NCBI RefSeq assembly: GCF_014164775.1
Contig: NZ_JACJGB010000004.1
Location: 1 to 64,000, forward strand
Direction: 5' to 3'
DNA: 64,000 bases
Source: Tessaracoccus sp. MC1679
GTDB lineage: Bacteria; Actinomycetota; Actinomycetes; Propionibacteriales; Propionibacteriaceae
The notes below the pieces were generated by a model, which saw only the letters and a list, made by a program, of their open reading frames with translations, made no database searches and had not been told where the DNA came from. The position numbers and the translations under genes were made by a program. Each line of letters begins with the position of its first letter. Position 1 is the first letter of the stretch. Of this stretch, positions 53,696-64,000 are shown piece after piece.

Positions 53696-56626
53696 GTGGC
53701 AAAGCCTCGCGTCCACGAGATCGCCAAGGAAATCGGTAAGACAAGCAAAGACCTTCTGGCCTGGCTGGGAGAGAACGGCGAGTACGTTCGCGGACCGTCC
53801 TCCACGCTGGAGGCACCAGTCGTGCGCCGCATCCGGGAAGCGCTGGGTAGCGCGCCCGCCCCCGCCGACCCGACGACCGCTCCGAAGCCCGCCCCGGCTC
53901 CGGCAGCGCGCCCGAAGCCCGCCCCGGCTGCGTCGGACGCCACGCCCGCCGCCGCCACCCCGTCAGCTCCCGTGGCCCCGGCAGCCCCCGCGCCCGCCCC
54001 GTCCACGGATGCCCCGCGCCCCGCGGCACCAAGGCCCACCCCGGCACCGGCACCCATCCCGCCGGCGCCCACCCCAGCACCCGCGCCGGCCCCTGGCCCT
54101 CGGCCGACGACGCCCCCCGCGGCGCCCGTGACTCCGGCGCCCCAGGCGGCCCGCCCGGCTACGCCGGCCCCGCAGCGGCCTGCCGCCCCCGGACAGCGTC
54201 CCGGACCCGGCTCGTCAGCCCCCCGCCCAGGCGTCCCTGGTCCCAGGCCCGGAGCCCCCACACCAGGGGCCGGTTCCCGCAAGCCGGGCGCCCCTCGGCC
54301 CGGTAACAACCCGTTCGCTCCCGCCCAGGGGATGGGCACGCAGCAGCGTCGTCGCCCCGACGCGCCCGGCGCACGCCCAGGCGCTCCAGGTGCCCGCCCA
54401 GGCGCACCTGCCGGTGCCGGTGACCGGATGCCGCGTCCCGGCGGCACCGGAGGGGTGCCGGGCATGCCCCGCCCCAACCCGGCGATGATGCCCAAGACAT
54501 CCAACACCCAGCTCGGCGCCCCCGCCGCCCGTGGCGGTCGGCCCGCTGGGCCTGGCGGCCCCGGCCGTGGTCGCCCCGGTGGTGGCCGTCCGGGTGGGCC
54601 CGGTGGAGCCGGTGGAGCCGGCGGTCCCGGCATGGGCGGCGGCATGGGTGCCCCGGCTGGAGGCGGTGGCGGTCGCGGTGGCGGTCGCGGCCGTACCGGC
54701 GGTACGCAGGGAGCCTTCGGTCGCGGTGGCGCGGCCGGTCGCCGTGGACGCAAGTCGAAGAAGCAGCGTAGGCAAGAGTTCGACCAGATGGAGGCGCCGG
54801 CGATCGGCGGCGTGCGTCTGCGCAAGGGCGACGGAGCCACCGTGCGCCTGCGCCGCGGCGCATCCCTGACGGACCTCGCCGAGAAGATCGGCGTCGAGCC
54901 CGCGTCGCTGGTGCAGGTGCTGTTCCACCTCGGTGAGATGGTCACGGCCACCCAGTCCGTGGCAGACGACACCCTCGAGGTGTTGGGTGCCGAGCTCGAT
55001 TACCGAATCGAGGTCGTCTCGCCCGAGGACGAGGATCGCGAGCTGTTGGAGAGCTTCGATCTGGAGTTCGGCGAGAACATCGGCGACGAGGACGACCTTG
55101 AAGCCCGTCCCCCCGTCGTCACGGTGATGGGTCACGTGGACCACGGCAAGACCAAGCTGCTGGACGCCCTGCGTGACACCAACATCGTGGCCAAGGAGGC
55201 CGGCGGCATCACGCAGGCCATCGGCGCCTACCAGGTGGTCACCGAGGTGGACGGCAACGTCCGTCCCATCACGTTCATCGACACCCCGGGCCACGAGGCG
55301 TTCACCGCCATGCGTGCCCGCGGCGCGAAGTCCACCGACATCGCCGTGCTGGTGGTGGCGGCGGATGACGGCGTGATGCCCCAGACCATCGAGGCGCTCA
55401 ACCACGCTTTGGCGGCGAACGTGCCGATCGTGGTGGCGGTCAACAAGGTCGACAAGGAGGCGGCGGATCCCACGCGGGTTCGCGGGCAGCTCTCCGAGTA
55501 CGGCCTCGTGCCGGAGGAGTACGGCGGCGACACCCAGTTCGTTGACGTCTCCGCCATCACGCACCAGGGTCTGGACGAACTCCTCGAGGCCATCGTCCTG
55601 ACCGCGGATGCCGCTCTGGACCTGCGTGCCAACCCGGACATGCCCGCCCAGGGTGTGGCCATCGAGGCGCACCTGGACAAGGGCCGTGGTCCCGTGGCGA
55701 CGGTGCTGGTGCACCGTGGCACGCTGCGGATCGGCGACTCGATCGTGGCCGGTTCGGCTCACGGGCGTGTCCGCGCCCTGATCAACGATCAGGGCGAGAT
55801 CATGGACTCCGCCCCGCCGTCGATGCCCGTTCAGGTACTCGGACTCACGTCCGTGCCCGGGGCCGGTGACAACGTCCTGGTCGTCGAGGACGATCGCATG
55901 GCGCGTCAGATCGCCGACAAGCGGGAGGCCCGCATGCGCGCCGCCCAGCAGGCCAAGACGAGCCGTCGCAAGACCCTCGACCAGCTGTTCGAGCAGCTGG
56001 AGAAGGGCGAGGCGCAGGAGCTGCTGCTCATCCTCAAGGGCGACGGCGCGGGCTCGGTCGAGGCGCTCGAGGATGCACTGTCCAAGATCGAGGTCAACGA
56101 CGAGGTGTCGCTGCGTGTCATCGACCGCGGTGTCGGTGCCATCACCGAGACCAACGTTTCGCTGGCTGCGGCCTCGAAGGCTGTCATCATCGGCTTCAAC
56201 GTGCGGCCCACGCCGCACGCGGCGCAGATGGCGGACCGCGAGAACGTGGACATGCGGTTCTACTCGGTCATCTACTCGGCCATCGACGAGATCGAGGCGG
56301 CGCTCAAGGGCATGCTCAAGCCGATCTTCGCCGAGGAAGTGCGTGGCCAGGCGGAGATCCGCGAGATCTTCCGCTCGTCCAAGTTCGGCAACATCGCAGG
56401 CTGCATGGTCACCGACGGCACCCTCCGTCGCAACGCCAGTGCACGCCTGCTGCGCGACGGGGTGGTGGTGGCTACCAGCACCATCGCTTCGCTGCGGCGC
56501 GAGAAGGACGATGCCACTGAGGTCCGCGAGGGCTTCGAGTGCGGTGTCACGCTCAACAACTACAACGACATCCGGATCGGAGACGTCATCGAGACGTTCG
56601 AGATGGTGGAGAAGGAGCGCTCCTGA
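53696..56626 (+). CDS. infB: Translation initiation factor IF-2
   Basis: A 976-residue GTPase that places fMet-tRNA on the ribosome. An IF2_N domain (about 4-50) is followed by a long Pro/Ala-rich then Gly/Arg-rich region (to about 365), a second IF2_N domain (about 390-440) and the G domain from 479 with [14 protein letters not shown] and NKVDK. The C-terminal domains are complete. The low-complexity region is typical of actinobacteria. The start is GTG 53696 with AAAGGAG upstream. Confidence 0.96.
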   Translation: MAKPRVHEIAKEIGKTSKDLLAWLGENGEYVRGPSSTLEAPVVRRIREALGSAPAPADPTTAPKPAPAPAARPKPAPAASDATPAAATPSAPVAPAAPAPAPSTDAPRPAAPRPTPAPAPIPPAPTPAPAPAPGPRPTTPPAAPVTPAPQAARPATPAPQRPAAPGQRPGPGSSAPRPGVPGPRPGAPTPGAGSRKPGAPRPGNNPFAPAQGMGTQQRRRPDAPGARPGAPGARPGAPAGAGDRMPRPGGTGGVPGMPRPNPAMMPKTSNTQLGAPAARGGRPAGPGGPGRGRPGGGRPGGPGGAGGAGGPGMGGGMGAPAGGGGGRGGGRGRTGGTQGAFGRGGAAGRRGRKSKKQRRQEFDQMEAPAIGGVRLRKGDGATVRLRRGASLTDLAEKIGVEPASLVQVLFHLGEMVTATQSVADDTLEVLGAELDYRIEVVSPEDEDRELLESFDLEFGENIGDEDDLEARPPVVTVMGHVDHGKTKLLDALRDTNIVAKEAGGITQAIGAYQVVTEVDGNVRPITFIDTPGHEAFTAMRARGAKSTDIAVLVVAADDGVMPQTIEALNHALAANVPIVVAVNKVDKEAADPTRVRGQLSEYGLVPEEYGGDTQFVDVSAITHQGLDELLEAIVLTADAALDLRANPDMPAQGVAIEAHLDKGRGPVATVLVHRGTLRIGDSIVAGSAHGRVRALINDQGEIMDSAPPSMPVQVLGLTSVPGAGDNVLVVEDDRMARQIADKREARMRAAQQAKTSRRKTLDQLFEQLEKGEAQELLLILKGDGAGSVEALEDALSKIEVNDEVSLRVIDRGVGAITETNVSLAAASKAVIIGFNVRPTPHAAQMADRENVDMRFYSVIYSAIDEIEAALKGMLKPIFAEEVRGQAEIREIFRSSKFGNIAGCMVTDGTLRRNASARLLRDGVVVATSTIASLRREKDDATEVREGFECGVTLNNYNDIRIGDVIETFEMVEKERS

Positions 56627-57066
56627 TGCCAGGTCCAAGAAACGCCAAGCTGGCGGACCAGATCAAGGTCATCCTCGCCACCACCATCGAGCGACGCGTC
56701 AAGGATCCCCGTCTGGGCTTCGTGACCCTCACGGAGGTGAGGCTGACCGGGGACAACCGCGACGCCACGGCCTTCTACACGGTGCTGGGTGACGACGAGG
56801 CGCGTGCCGCATCCGCGGCGGCGCTCGAGTCGGCCACCGGCATGCTCCGCTCCACCGTTGGGCAGCACCTGGGAATGAAGTTCACGCCCACGCTGTCCTT
56901 CGTGCTCGACGCCACCCCCGAGGTGGCGCGGCACATGGAGGACCTGTTGGCGGAGGTGCAGGCCAAGGATGCCGCGGCGGCTCAGGCCGCCGCCGGCAAG
57001 ACCTTCGCCGGCGAGTCGGATCCGTACCGGAAGCCGCGCGAGTCCGAGGAGGACGACGAGCAGTGA
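56626..57066 (+). CDS. rbfA: Ribosome-binding factor A
   Basis: A 146-residue KH-fold protein for 30S maturation and cold adaptation. It has the DPRLGFVTLTEVRLTGDNRD region and an acidic C-terminal tail. The ATG shares one base with the infB stop (TGATG). Confidence 0.95.
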   Translation: MPGPRNAKLADQIKVILATTIERRVKDPRLGFVTLTEVRLTGDNRDATAFYTVLGDDEARAASAAALESATGMLRSTVGQHLGMKFTPTLSFVLDATPEVARHMEDLLAEVQAKDAAAAQAAAGKTFAGESDPYRKPRESEEDDEQ

Positions 57067-57932
57067 CCCGGACCTCGGGGGTGGTGATCGTCGACAAGGA
57101 GTCGGGGGTCACCTCCCACCAGGTGGTGGGTCGGCTGCGCAGGCTCCTGGGCACGCGGAAGATCGGGCACGCAGGCACCCTGGATCCCATGGCCACGGGC
57201 GTGCTGATCCTCGGCGTCAACCGGGCCACCCGGCTGCTCGGGCACCTGGCCCTGCACGACAAGCGCTACCTGGCCACCGTGCGGTTGGGGGAGTCCTCGG
57301 CCACCGACGACGCCGAGGGCGAGGTGGTGTTCGTGGCGGACGCCTCGGCCGTCACGGAGTGGGAGCTGGAAGGGGCGCTGATCCCCTTACGGGGGGACAT
57401 TCTGCAGGTGCCCAGCAGCTATTCGGCCATCAAAGTCGACGGGAAGCGTTCCTACGCTCTGGCGCGGGCAGGGGAGGCCGTCGAGCTGAAGGCGCGCCCT
57501 GTGACGGTGGCCCGGCTCGACGTGCTGGCCGTACGCGTCGACGGGGCACGCCTCGACGTGGACCTGGATATCGAATGCTCCTCGGGCACCTACATCCGGG
57601 CGATCGCCCGCGACCTCGGGGCCTCCCTCGGGGTGGGTGGTCACCTCACAGCTCTGAGGCGCACCCGTATCGGGCACTACGCGCTGGAGAACGCAGTCGT
57701 CCTCTCCGACGAGCCGCCGGAGCTGATGTCGATGGCGGACGCGGCGCGCCTCAGCTTCCCCGTCGTGGACCTCACCGACGACGAGGCGCGCGACGTCGGC
57801 TACGGTCGCCCCCTGGCCCGCCCCGTCCCGGGCTCACCCACCGGGATGCTCTCACCCTCCGGGGAACTCCTCGCCCTGTATGAACCGGCCGACGGCGGTG
57901 CGAGACCGCTTGCGGTGCTGGTCGGAGCATGA
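57063..57932 (+). CDS. truB: tRNA pseudouridine-55 synthase TruB
   Basis: A 289-residue enzyme that makes pseudouridine 55 in the T loop of tRNAs. The catalytic Asp lies in HAGTLDPMATGVL; KVDGKRSYALARAGE and SSGTYIRAIARDLG are further marks. A C-terminal PUA-like part is present. The GTG start overlaps the rbfA stop (GTGA). Confidence 0.96.
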   Translation: MTRTSGVVIVDKESGVTSHQVVGRLRRLLGTRKIGHAGTLDPMATGVLILGVNRATRLLGHLALHDKRYLATVRLGESSATDDAEGEVVFVADASAVTEWELEGALIPLRGDILQVPSSYSAIKVDGKRSYALARAGEAVELKARPVTVARLDVLAVRVDGARLDVDLDIECSSGTYIRAIARDLGASLGVGGHLTALRRTRIGHYALENAVVLSDEPPELMSMADAARLSFPVVDLTDDEARDVGYGRPLARPVPGSPTGMLSPSGELLALYEPADGGARPLAVLVGA

Positions 57933-57946
57933 CAGATTGAGCAACT

Positions 57947-58834
57947 GTGACTGAAACGGTCGTCGTCATCGGCAACTTCGACGGGGTACATGTCGGCCAT
58001 CGCCGCGTGCTGGCCGAGGCGACGCGCGACGTCGATCACCCGCTGGTCGTGCTGACCTTCTGGCCACACCCGGTGACGGTGCTGCGCCCCGCCGCGGCCC
58101 CGAAGCTGTTGAGCGATCTCCGGACCCGCATAGAACTGCTCAAGGGTGCCGGGGCTCACGAGGTGCGCGTGATCCGGTTCACCCCGGAGGTGGCGGCGAT
58201 GTCCCCGGCCGAGTTCGTGGACCGGTTCCTCATCCCTCTTCACCCGGTGCGCGTGGTTGTGGGGGAGAACTTCCGCTTCGGTCGTCGCGCCGCGGGCGAC
58301 GTGCGGACGCTCGCCGAGCTCGGCGCGGGACGGTTCGAGGTGATCCCGCTCCAGCTCGAGGTGATCAACCATGAGGTCACCTGCTCCACCGCCATCCGGG
58401 AGCTGTTGGCAGCCGGGGACGTGGCGGGCGCGGCCCAACACCTCACCAGGCCCTTCCGATTCCGCGGGGTGGTGGTCGTGGGTGACCAGCGCGGCAGGGA
58501 CCTCGGCTTCCCGACGGCGAACCTCACCGTGTCCACCGAGATGGCCGTGCCCGCAGACGGCGTCTACGCCGGGTGGCTGACCAACCTCGACGAACGGGGC
58601 AGCGAGCCCATGCCGGCGGCCATCTCGGTGGGCACCAATCCCACGTTCGACGGTGCGGATCGCAGGGTGGAGAGCTACGTCCTGGACCGCACGGACCTCG
58701 AGCTGTACGGGGTGGAGGTGGCCGTGGACTTCGTCGAGCGGCTCCGCGGACAGGTGCGTTTCACCGGCATCGACGCCTTGGTCGAGCAGATGGGAGCCGA
58801 CGTGGAGGCAGCCAGGCGGCGGCTCCTCGGCTGA
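57947..58834 (+). CDS. ribF: Bifunctional riboflavin kinase / FAD synthetase
   Basis: A 295-residue enzyme that makes FMN and FAD. The adenylyltransferase domain begins with GNFDGVHVGHR, and the kinase domain contains GRDLGFPTANLTV and the FDGADRRVESYVLD region. The GTG has no Shine-Dalgarno sequence; CAGATT lies 8 nt upstream, so it may have its own leaderless transcript besides read-through from truB. FAD made here is needed by the PutA protein nearby. Confidence 0.95.
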   Translation: MTETVVVIGNFDGVHVGHRRVLAEATRDVDHPLVVLTFWPHPVTVLRPAAAPKLLSDLRTRIELLKGAGAHEVRVIRFTPEVAAMSPAEFVDRFLIPLHPVRVVVGENFRFGRRAAGDVRTLAELGAGRFEVIPLQLEVINHEVTCSTAIRELLAAGDVAGAAQHLTRPFRFRGVVVVGDQRGRDLGFPTANLTVSTEMAVPADGVYAGWLTNLDERGSEPMPAAISVGTNPTFDGADRRVESYVLDRTDLELYGVEVAVDFVERLRGQVRFTGIDALVEQMGADVEAARRRLLG

Positions 58835-58844
58835 GCCCCACCGG

Positions 58845-59324
58845 TCAGCGGGCGGTCAGCGACTTTTTGTAGATGGCGTAGTGCTGGCTGGGCTCAGCGT
58901 CGGGATCCACCTGCTGCACCTCGGGCTCGTCGACAAACAGGTGCTCGCCTGTGGGGTGATATTCGAGCGAGATGTACAGCGGCACGGCCTTCTCATTGTT
59001 GGGATCCACCGCGAGGTACACCGCTGCAAAGCCGCGGGCGCGAGCCTCCGACTCGAGAAACTGGCTCAATGCCCGGCCGGCGCCCTTGCGACGGGCCTCC
59101 GGGTAGACGAACATGTTGCGCAGCTCGGGAGTCATCGAGTCCGCGTCGAGGTCCAGCACCGCCGTGCCCAGAGGCTCGTCGCCGTCGAAGGCGACCGCGA
59201 AGATCAGTGCGCCGCGCTGCTGCGCCTCGAAGTGCTCGTCAACCAGACCGAGCTCCGGCCGCGACTGACGTGAGCGCAGGGCCTCAAGATCTGCTGATGT
59301 CGCAGGACGGACGGCGACGGCCAT
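58845..59324 (-). CDS. GNAT-family acetyltransferase
   Basis: A 159-residue single-domain GNAT protein with the acetyl-CoA motif [16 protein letters not shown] and [14 protein letters not shown]. The substrate is unknown. It lies convergent to ribF with a 10-nt gap. GGAGCC precedes the ATG. Confidence 0.88.
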   Translation of the reverse strand: MAVAVRPATSADLEALRSRQSRPELGLVDEHFEAQQRGALIFAVAFDGDEPLGTAVLDLDADSMTPELRNMFVYPEARRKGAGRALSQFLESEARARGFAAVYLAVDPNNEKAVPLYISLEYHPTGEHLFVDEPEVQQVDPDAEPSQHYAIYKKSLTAR

Positions 59325-59404
59325 AGGGGCTCCTTGTTCACTCTGCAGGGGACTGGTCCCACCCTACCCCTTTCACGGAGTCCGACCCCCGGACAGTGAG
59401 CGGT

Positions 59405-59434
59405 TTGGGGGAGCTGCACTGGCGGTGATAGGGT
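59405..59434 (+). promoter_or_regulatory. Promoter of rpsO (candidate)
   Basis: TTGGGG (59405-59410) and TAGGGT (59429-59434) with an 18-nt spacer. The leader of about 90 nt is GC-rich and could fold; S15 represses its own mRNA in several bacteria. Confidence 0.45.
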
Positions 59435-59529
59435 TCCCAGGTTGCCGTTCGATCGGCCACGGACCCGTCAGAGCCCCGACAGCACCCGCAACGGGGGCGC
59501 CGTGCAGCGAACCGGAAGGACCCATATTT

Positions 59530-59793
59530 ATGGACGCTGTGGACAAGAAGAAGATCATCGACGACTACGCCATCGCACCCGGGGACACCGGCTCGCCTGA
59601 CGTGCAGATCGCGCTGCTGACCAAGCGGATCTCCCACCTCACTGAGCACCTCAAGGCTCACAAGGGAGACCACCACAGCCGCCGAGGCCTGCTGCTCATG
59701 GTCGGCCAGCGCCGCCGGCTGCTCAACTACGTCGCCAAGAACGATATTGAGCACTACCGCGCGCTGATCGCACGCCTCGGCCTGCGCCGCTGA
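59530..59793 (+). CDS. rpsO: 30S ribosomal protein S15
   Basis: An 87-residue S15 with the conserved [41 protein letters not shown] segments (given here in parts) and closing LGLRR. GGAAGGA lies 10 nt before the ATG. It is a single gene followed by a strong terminator; pnp, its usual next gene, lies beyond putA. Confidence 0.97.
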   Translation: MDAVDKKKIIDDYAIAPGDTGSPDVQIALLTKRISHLTEHLKAHKGDHHSRRGLLLMVGQRRRLLNYVAKNDIEHYRALIARLGLRR

Positions 59794-59809
59794 TCGCGGA
59801 CCACTAATC

Positions 59810-59848
59810 ACGGTTCAGGGCACCCCATCTCGGGGTGCCCTGAACCGT
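59810..59848. terminator. Terminator between rpsO and putA
   Basis: A perfect 17-bp stem (59810-59826 with 59832-59848) and a 5-nt loop, followed by a pyrimidine run on the plus strand. It lies between convergent genes and probably ends both transcripts. Confidence 0.85.
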
Positions 59849-59861
59849 TTCCTCTCCCCTC

Positions 59862-62800
59862 CTACAGGTCGAGCTGGATCCGGGAGGCGTGCCCGAAGCG
59901 GTGCGCGGTGAGCGACACGGATTGTTCCCGCACGTAGGGCAGGCAGGCGAGGCGACCCGGCAGCGGGCCGCCGGGGTACACGGTGGCGTCGATCGAGCCG
60001 CCGAGGTCCGCGAGCAGATCGCGCCGCCCGAGGTGCCTGATCCGCCCTGTGGCTGCGGCGTCGAAGCGCGCGTCGTCCTCGACCCTCACCTCGAGACCGG
60101 CCTCGTCCAGCGCCGCCGCGACACCCCCGCTGAGCGGCCGGCGCACAGAGAAACCCGCCCGTGCGCCCACCGCCAGCGCGGCTGAGGCCTCGCGGAAAAC
60201 GGCCCACTCCTCGCACTCCTCGACGCGGACGGTCACTGTCGCCGGCCGGTAGCGCAGGACGTTGCGCTCTGCGGACAGGGCGGTGGGGTCGTGCGAGGCG
60301 AGGAACACCGCCCGCGCCGCCTCCTCGTCACCCGCCGCGGCGGCGCCGAGCCGAAGCGCGTCGGCCTCGCCGAGGGCGGCCCGCGAGGCGCGGACCAACC
60401 GCGCCAGCATCGGTGAGGTGGGGACGGCGCCCGTGCCCGGCCACTCCTCATCGGCCTCCCAGCGGCCCAGGCTCTGCACGTAGTGCGGCCCGCCGGCCTT
60501 GGCGCCGGGGCCCACGGCTGAGCGCTTCCAGCCGCCGAACGGCTGCCGGCGGACGATGGCGCCGGTGATGGTGCGGTTGACGTAGCAGTTGCCCGCCTCG
60601 ATGCCGTCCAGCCAGGTGTTGATCTCCCGCTCGTCCAACGAGTGGAGCCCCGCAGTGAGGCCGTAGGGGGTGCCGTTCTGCCACCGGAGAGCCTCCGTGA
60701 GTGAGGCGGCCTCCATCAGGCCGAGCACCGGGCCGAAGTACTCCACCTGATGGAACTCGCTGCCTGGGCGGACCCCGGCGCGGACGCCGGGGCTCCACAG
60801 CCGGTCGTCGTGGCGGCGGGGCCGGATCAACCAGCGCTGGCCCGGCTCGAGTCCGGTGAGGCCGCGCAGCAGCTTGTCCCTGGGTGGCTCGGTGAGGGGC
60901 CCCATCTGGGCCGCCGGGTCGATCGGCCAGGCCACCCTCAGCGACCCGACCGCGTCGAGCAGTTGGTCGCGGAACCGGCGCGACCGGGCCACCGAACCGA
61001 CCAGGATCCCCAGGGAGGCCGCCGAGCACTTCTGGCCGGCGTGCCCGAACGCAGAGGTGACCAGGTCCGCGACCGCGAGGTCGAGGTCGGCAGACGGAGT
61101 CACGACGATCGCGTTCTTGCCGGAGGTCTCCGCCAGCAGGGGCATCGACGGGCGCCAGGACCGGAACAGCGACGCGGTCTCCGCGGCCCCGGTGAGGATC
61201 ACGAGATCTACGCGGCGATCCGACAGAAGCGACTCGCCCAGGGGTCCGTCGTCGACCACCACGAACTGCACCACCCCGGGCGGCAGGCCGGCGCGGTCGC
61301 AGGCCTCGGCCAGCAGCGATGCCGTCCTTCGGGCCGGGGGAGCCGGCTTGAGGAGGACGGCCGACCCCGCGGCGAGCGCGGCCGCCACACCCCCCAGGGG
61401 GATGGCGATGGGGAAGTTCCACGGCGGCGCGACGACGGTCAGCCCAGGCGGGACGTGGTGGGCGCCCTCGATGCGGTCGATGGCCCGCTCGGCGTAGTAG
61501 TGGGCGAAATCAACCGCCTCCGAGACCTCCACGTCGGCCTGGTCGATCAGCTTGCCCACCTCGTCGGCCACCACCGCCACGAGCGCCGTCCGGCCCGCCT
61601 CAAGCTCACCCGCCAGCCGGCGCAGGGCGGCGGCCCGCTCAACCGGTGGGACGGCGGCCCATACCGCTCCGGCGTCCCTGCCGCGGCGGAGCGTCTCGTC
61701 GATGCCTGCGGACGAGGTCACGGTGGCGTGGCTCACCCTCGCAGCGCCCAACCCCGGGCTGGGGAGGAGTGCGTGGATGCCGGCGGCCCACGCCTGGTTG
61801 GCCCGCAGCGCCGGTTCGGTGTCCTGCGCGTTGACGAAGCCGTGGCCGCCGGTGGGTCGGGCCTGGGTGGCCCACTGCTGAGGCACGGGGGAGTCGACGA
61901 GGGTGAGGGCATCGCGGAACCGCGCCTCCTCCATGTCCAGGAAGCCGGCATCGCGGCCGAGGTGGGCGGCGCCCGACATGAAATTCTCCGGGGCGGCGTT
62001 CTCCTCGAGGCGCCGCACAAGGTAGGAGATGGCCGAGTCGAACTCGGCGCGCGGCACCACCGGGACGTAGAGCCGCAGGCGTCCGACCTCGCGGAGGATC
62101 ACGCGCTGGAGCGGCGCCCCCATGCCGGAGAGCATCTCGACGTCGACCTGGCCGGTCACGCCCCTGGCTTTCGCGAGCTCCCACGCGGCGGCCACCGTGT
62201 ACACATTGTGGCTGGCCACCCCCACCAGGAGCCGTGCGGCCCGCTCCGGGGTCAGGCAGAATTCCAGCGCGCGCAGGAAGCCGGCGTCGGTGGCCGCCTT
62301 GCCATCCAGGACCGGGTTCTCCCAGCCCCGAAGCTCGGCCTGCACCCGCTCCATCGCAAGGTTGGCGCCCTTGACGAGCCGGACCTTCAGCGGCGCGCCA
62401 CCAGCCGCGACCCGTCGCCTGGCCAGCTCGTCGATTCGGCGAAGCACCAGGCCGGACTCCTTGAGGTAGGTCTGTACCGCCAGGCCCGCCCGCAGCCCGA
62501 GCAGCTCCGGGTCGAGGACGAGCTCGGCGAACACGTCCAGGGTGAGGTGCAGGTCCCGGTACTCCTCCATGTCGAGGTTGACGAACTTGCCTGCGCGGGC
62601 GGCCAGGAGCATCAGGGGCCGGAGTCTCGTGACGGCCTCCTCCACGGTCTGGGCGTGCGCCCAGGGGGAGTGCGGTCCCAGGACGGCTGAGACCTTGATG
62701 GAGACGTAGTCCACGTCGTCGCGCGCCAGCAGGCGCATCGTCTCGCGGAGCCTCCCGGCGGCGTGGGCGTCCCCGAGGACGGCCTCGCCGAGGAGGTTGA

Positions 62801-63209
62801 CGTTGAGGTCTGCGCCGCGCCGCCGGGCGTGCCGCAGCGATGGGCCCAGCCGCCGCCCCACGTCGATGACCAGGTCGCCCACCAGCGCGGCGAAGGCCGC
62901 GCGGACCAGAGGGAGGGCGGGCCTGGGTGCGATGCGGACCGCCCGGAGGCCCCACCGCAGCGGAAGGGGCAGGAACGGGGCCGGGCGTCGCGCCAGCGCC
63001 CCCAGCGCCGCGCCGGCCACCGTAGGATCCTCGGGGCGGAGCACCCCGTCGACGAAATCCAGGGTGAACGCCAGGCCGCGCGGGTGGGCGAGGACCCTCG
63101 CCAGCAGCCGCGCCGCGGGGGGCTCGGAGCGGCCGGCGGTCTCGGCAGCCCATCGTCGTGCGGTGGCCACCGCGGCCTCCACGGACTGCGGGGTGGTGAC
63201 ACTGAGCAT
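59862..63209 (-). CDS. putA: Proline dehydrogenase / glutamate semialdehyde dehydrogenase PutA
   Basis: An 1115-residue bifunctional enzyme that turns proline into glutamate. The FAD proline dehydrogenase barrel lies in about 95-400 ([21 protein letters not shown]). The aldehyde dehydrogenase domain lies in about 490-900, with Glu694 (LAETSGKN) and catalytic Cys728 (GQKCSAAS). A C-terminal domain of about 190 residues follows. There is no N-terminal DNA-binding domain, so it is not an autorepressor. The ATG at 63209 has only a weak ribosome binding site. It stands alone on the minus strand between rpsO and pnp. Confidence 0.95.
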   Translation of the reverse strand: MLSVTTPQSVEAAVATARRWAAETAGRSEPPAARLLARVLAHPRGLAFTLDFVDGVLRPEDPTVAGAALGALARRPAPFLPLPLRWGLRAVRIAPRPALPLVRAAFAALVGDLVIDVGRRLGPSLRHARRRGADLNVNLLGEAVLGDAHAAGRLRETMRLLARDDVDYVSIKVSAVLGPHSPWAHAQTVEEAVTRLRPLMLLAARAGKFVNLDMEEYRDLHLTLDVFAELVLDPELLGLRAGLAVQTYLKESGLVLRRIDELARRRVAAGGAPLKVRLVKGANLAMERVQAELRGWENPVLDGKAATDAGFLRALEFCLTPERAARLLVGVASHNVYTVAAAWELAKARGVTGQVDVEMLSGMGAPLQRVILREVGRLRLYVPVVPRAEFDSAISYLVRRLEENAAPENFMSGAAHLGRDAGFLDMEEARFRDALTLVDSPVPQQWATQARPTGGHGFVNAQDTEPALRANQAWAAGIHALLPSPGLGAARVSHATVTSSAGIDETLRRGRDAGAVWAAVPPVERAAALRRLAGELEAGRTALVAVVADEVGKLIDQADVEVSEAVDFAHYYAERAIDRIEGAHHVPPGLTVVAPPWNFPIAIPLGGVAAALAAGSAVLLKPAPPARRTASLLAEACDRAGLPPGVVQFVVVDDGPLGESLLSDRRVDLVILTGAAETASLFRSWRPSMPLLAETSGKNAIVVTPSADLDLAVADLVTSAFGHAGQKCSAASLGILVGSVARSRRFRDQLLDAVGSLRVAWPIDPAAQMGPLTEPPRDKLLRGLTGLEPGQRWLIRPRRHDDRLWSPGVRAGVRPGSEFHQVEYFGPVLGLMEAASLTEALRWQNGTPYGLTAGLHSLDEREINTWLDGIEAGNCYVNRTITGAIVRRQPFGGWKRSAVGPGAKAGGPHYVQSLGRWEADEEWPGTGAVPTSPMLARLVRASRAALGEADALRLGAAAAGDEEAARAVFLASHDPTALSAERNVLRYRPATVTVRVEECEEWAVFREASAALAVGARAGFSVRRPLSGGVAAALDEAGLEVRVEDDARFDAAATGRIRHLGRRDLLADLGGSIDATVYPGGPLPGRLACLPYVREQSVSLTAHRFGHASRIQLDL

Positions 63210-63238
63210 TCAACCATCGTGGCCCAAGCGGCTAGACT
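63209..63238 (+). promoter_or_regulatory. Promoter of pnp (candidate)
   Basis: TTCAAC (63209-63214) and TAGACT (63233-63238) with an 18-nt spacer. The -35 box touches the putA start codon on the other strand. The pnp leader would be about 175 nt. Confidence 0.45.
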
Positions 63239-63282
63239 GCACCGGACAACTGAATATGTTTCATACCACCCCGCCGCCCAGC

Positions 63283-63400
63283 GCACGTGTCCGTCTGGTC
63301 CTCGGTAGTGGCTTTCGGGCGCCCAGAGAGCGCGCACCCGCGGGCCTCGATCGAAGACCGGCAGGCGTGGCGAGCATCGCCGTGCGCGGGTGGCGACACC
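63283..63400 (+). ncRNA. Actino-pnp-like structured leader
   Basis: The leader contains GTCCTCGGTAGTGGC and can pair GTCTGGTCCTCG (63294-63304 region) with CGAAGACCGGCAGGC (63352-63366 region), around an inner GC-rich hairpin. Position and sequence match my knowledge of the Actino-pnp RNA motif found upstream of pnp in actinobacteria, thought to control pnp, possibly through RNase III cleavage. The limits are approximate. Confidence 0.65.
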
Positions 63401-63420
63401 CAATCGAAAGGAGCCTGTCC

Positions 63421-64000
63421 ATGGAAGGACCAGGCATCGAATTCGCTGAAGCCGTGATCGACAACGGCAAGTTCGGCAAGCACACTGTACGTTTCGAGGC
63501 CGGCGTGCTGGCCCAGCAGGCCGATGGCTCGGCCGCCGTCTACCTGGACGGCGACACCATGTTGCTGTCGGCCACCACCGCGCAGAAGACCCCGCGCGAC
63601 GCTCTCGACTTCTTCCCCCTCACCGTCGACGTCGAGGAGCGCATGTACGCCGCGGGCAAGATCCCCGGCTCGTTCTTCCGTCGCGAAGGCCGCCCGGGCG
63701 AGGGCGCCATCCTCGCCTGCCGCCTCATCGACCGCCCGCTGCGCCCCGCGTTCGTCAAGGGCCTGCGCAACGAGGTCCAGGTGGTTGTCACCGTCCTGTC
63801 GCTCAACCCCAACGTCATGTACGACGTCGTCGCCATCAACGCTGCGTCGATGTCCACCCAGATCGCCGGGCTGCCGTTCTCCGGCCCCATCGGCGGCGTT
63901 CGGGTGGCCCTCATCGACGACCAGTGGGTGGCATTCCCCTCCGTCGAGCAGGTGTCCAAGTCCGTCTTCCAGATGGTGGTGGCCGGCCGCGTGCTGGCCG
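63421..64000 (+). CDS. pnp: Polyribonucleotide nucleotidyltransferase (5' part)
   Basis: The first 193 codons of PNPase; the gene runs off the window. The first RNase PH domain is visible ([43 protein letters not shown]). The enzyme degrades RNA from the 3' end with phosphate. AAAGGAG lies 9 nt before the ATG. Confidence 0.95.
   Translation, partial: MEGPGIEFAEAVIDNGKFGKHTVRFEAGVLAQQADGSAAVYLDGDTMLLSATTAQKTPRDALDFFPLTVDVEERMYAAGKIPGSFFRREGRPGEGAILACRLIDRPLRPAFVKGLRNEVQVVVTVLSLNPNVMYDVVAINAASMSTQIAGLPFSGPIGGVRVALIDDQWVAFPSVEQVSKSVFQMVVAGRVLA

Noticed and set aside
53840-54760. Proline/glycine repeats in infB as a recent expansion or frameshift
   Set aside because: Long Pro/Ala and Gly/Arg regions are normal in actinobacterial IF-2, and the frame is intact on both sides.
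54215-56638. 807-codon minus-strand frame opposite infB
   Set aside because: Low-complexity shadow of the IF-2 gene; His/Thr-rich product without motifs.
60750-62690. 646-codon plus-strand frame opposite putA
   Set aside because: The minus strand encodes a full bifunctional PutA; the plus frame has no domain.

Overview
The window reads as chromosomal DNA from a high-GC actinobacterium. The gene sets and orders (actinobacterial suf operon, mabA/inhA-type pair, xerC-M23-rpsB-tsf-pyrH-frr-cdsA-rlmN, dxr-rip1-ispG-GNAT, proS-DUF4439-rimP-nusA, ylxR-infB-rbfA-truB-ribF-rpsO, pnp with an Actino-pnp-like leader) fit Propionibacteriaceae or a close relative. That placement is inference; no rRNA gene is present.

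Layout. 0.15-2.2 kb: a DUF222/HNH (13E12-type) gene and a 620-bp tail carrying a triple tandem repeat. 2.2-6.5 kb (minus): ABC ATPase, ABC permease, heme A synthase and an M3 peptidase in one overlapping unit. 6.7-13.4 kb: sufR-B-D-Rieske-C-S-U-T, the Fe-S assembly operon, with two related inverted-repeat elements inside it. 13.5-16.9 kb: hydrolase, RarD-type permease, ABC-F protein. 16.9-22.2 kb (minus): DUF3099, SURF1, RlmA-type methylase, GPH sugar symporter, GH13 alpha-glucosidase. 22.3-26.5 kb: fabG, inhA-type enoyl reductase, lone ABC ATPase, NfeD, SPFH protein. 26.5-32.6 kb: SBF-like transporter, pabB-pabC fusion, SpoU methylase, deformylase, xerC, tandem-M23 lipid-exported protein. 32.9-39.5 kb: translation and lipid housekeeping (rpsB to rlmN), then gdhA. 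39.6-46.9 kb: APH-like kinase, dxr-rip1-ispG, GNAT, proS. 46.9-59.8 kb: DUF4439 lipoprotein, rimP-nusA, LTA-synthase-like sulfatase, RpfB-type factor, small secreted protein, ylxR-infB-rbfA-truB-ribF, GNAT, rpsO. 59.9-64 kb: putA on the minus strand lying between rpsO and the truncated pnp.

Most of the window is conserved core. The less ordinary signals are: a 161-bp fold-back MITE-like element with CTAG flanks after the GNAT gene plus a 77-bp, 96%-identical half copy after gdhA; two related dyad repeats inside the suf operon, one of which supplies the sufU stop codon; a 19-bp perfect inverted repeat after inhA; a triple ~46-bp repeat after the HNH gene; a short ORF with a good ribosome binding site before infB; two fused M23 domains, one lacking a catalytic His; and a recurrent TAnnnT box 6-9 nt before start codons without Shine-Dalgarno sequences, pointing to many leaderless mRNAs. 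I found no tRNA, rRNA, CRISPR array, prophage or intact insertion sequence, and no clearly new multi-gene system.
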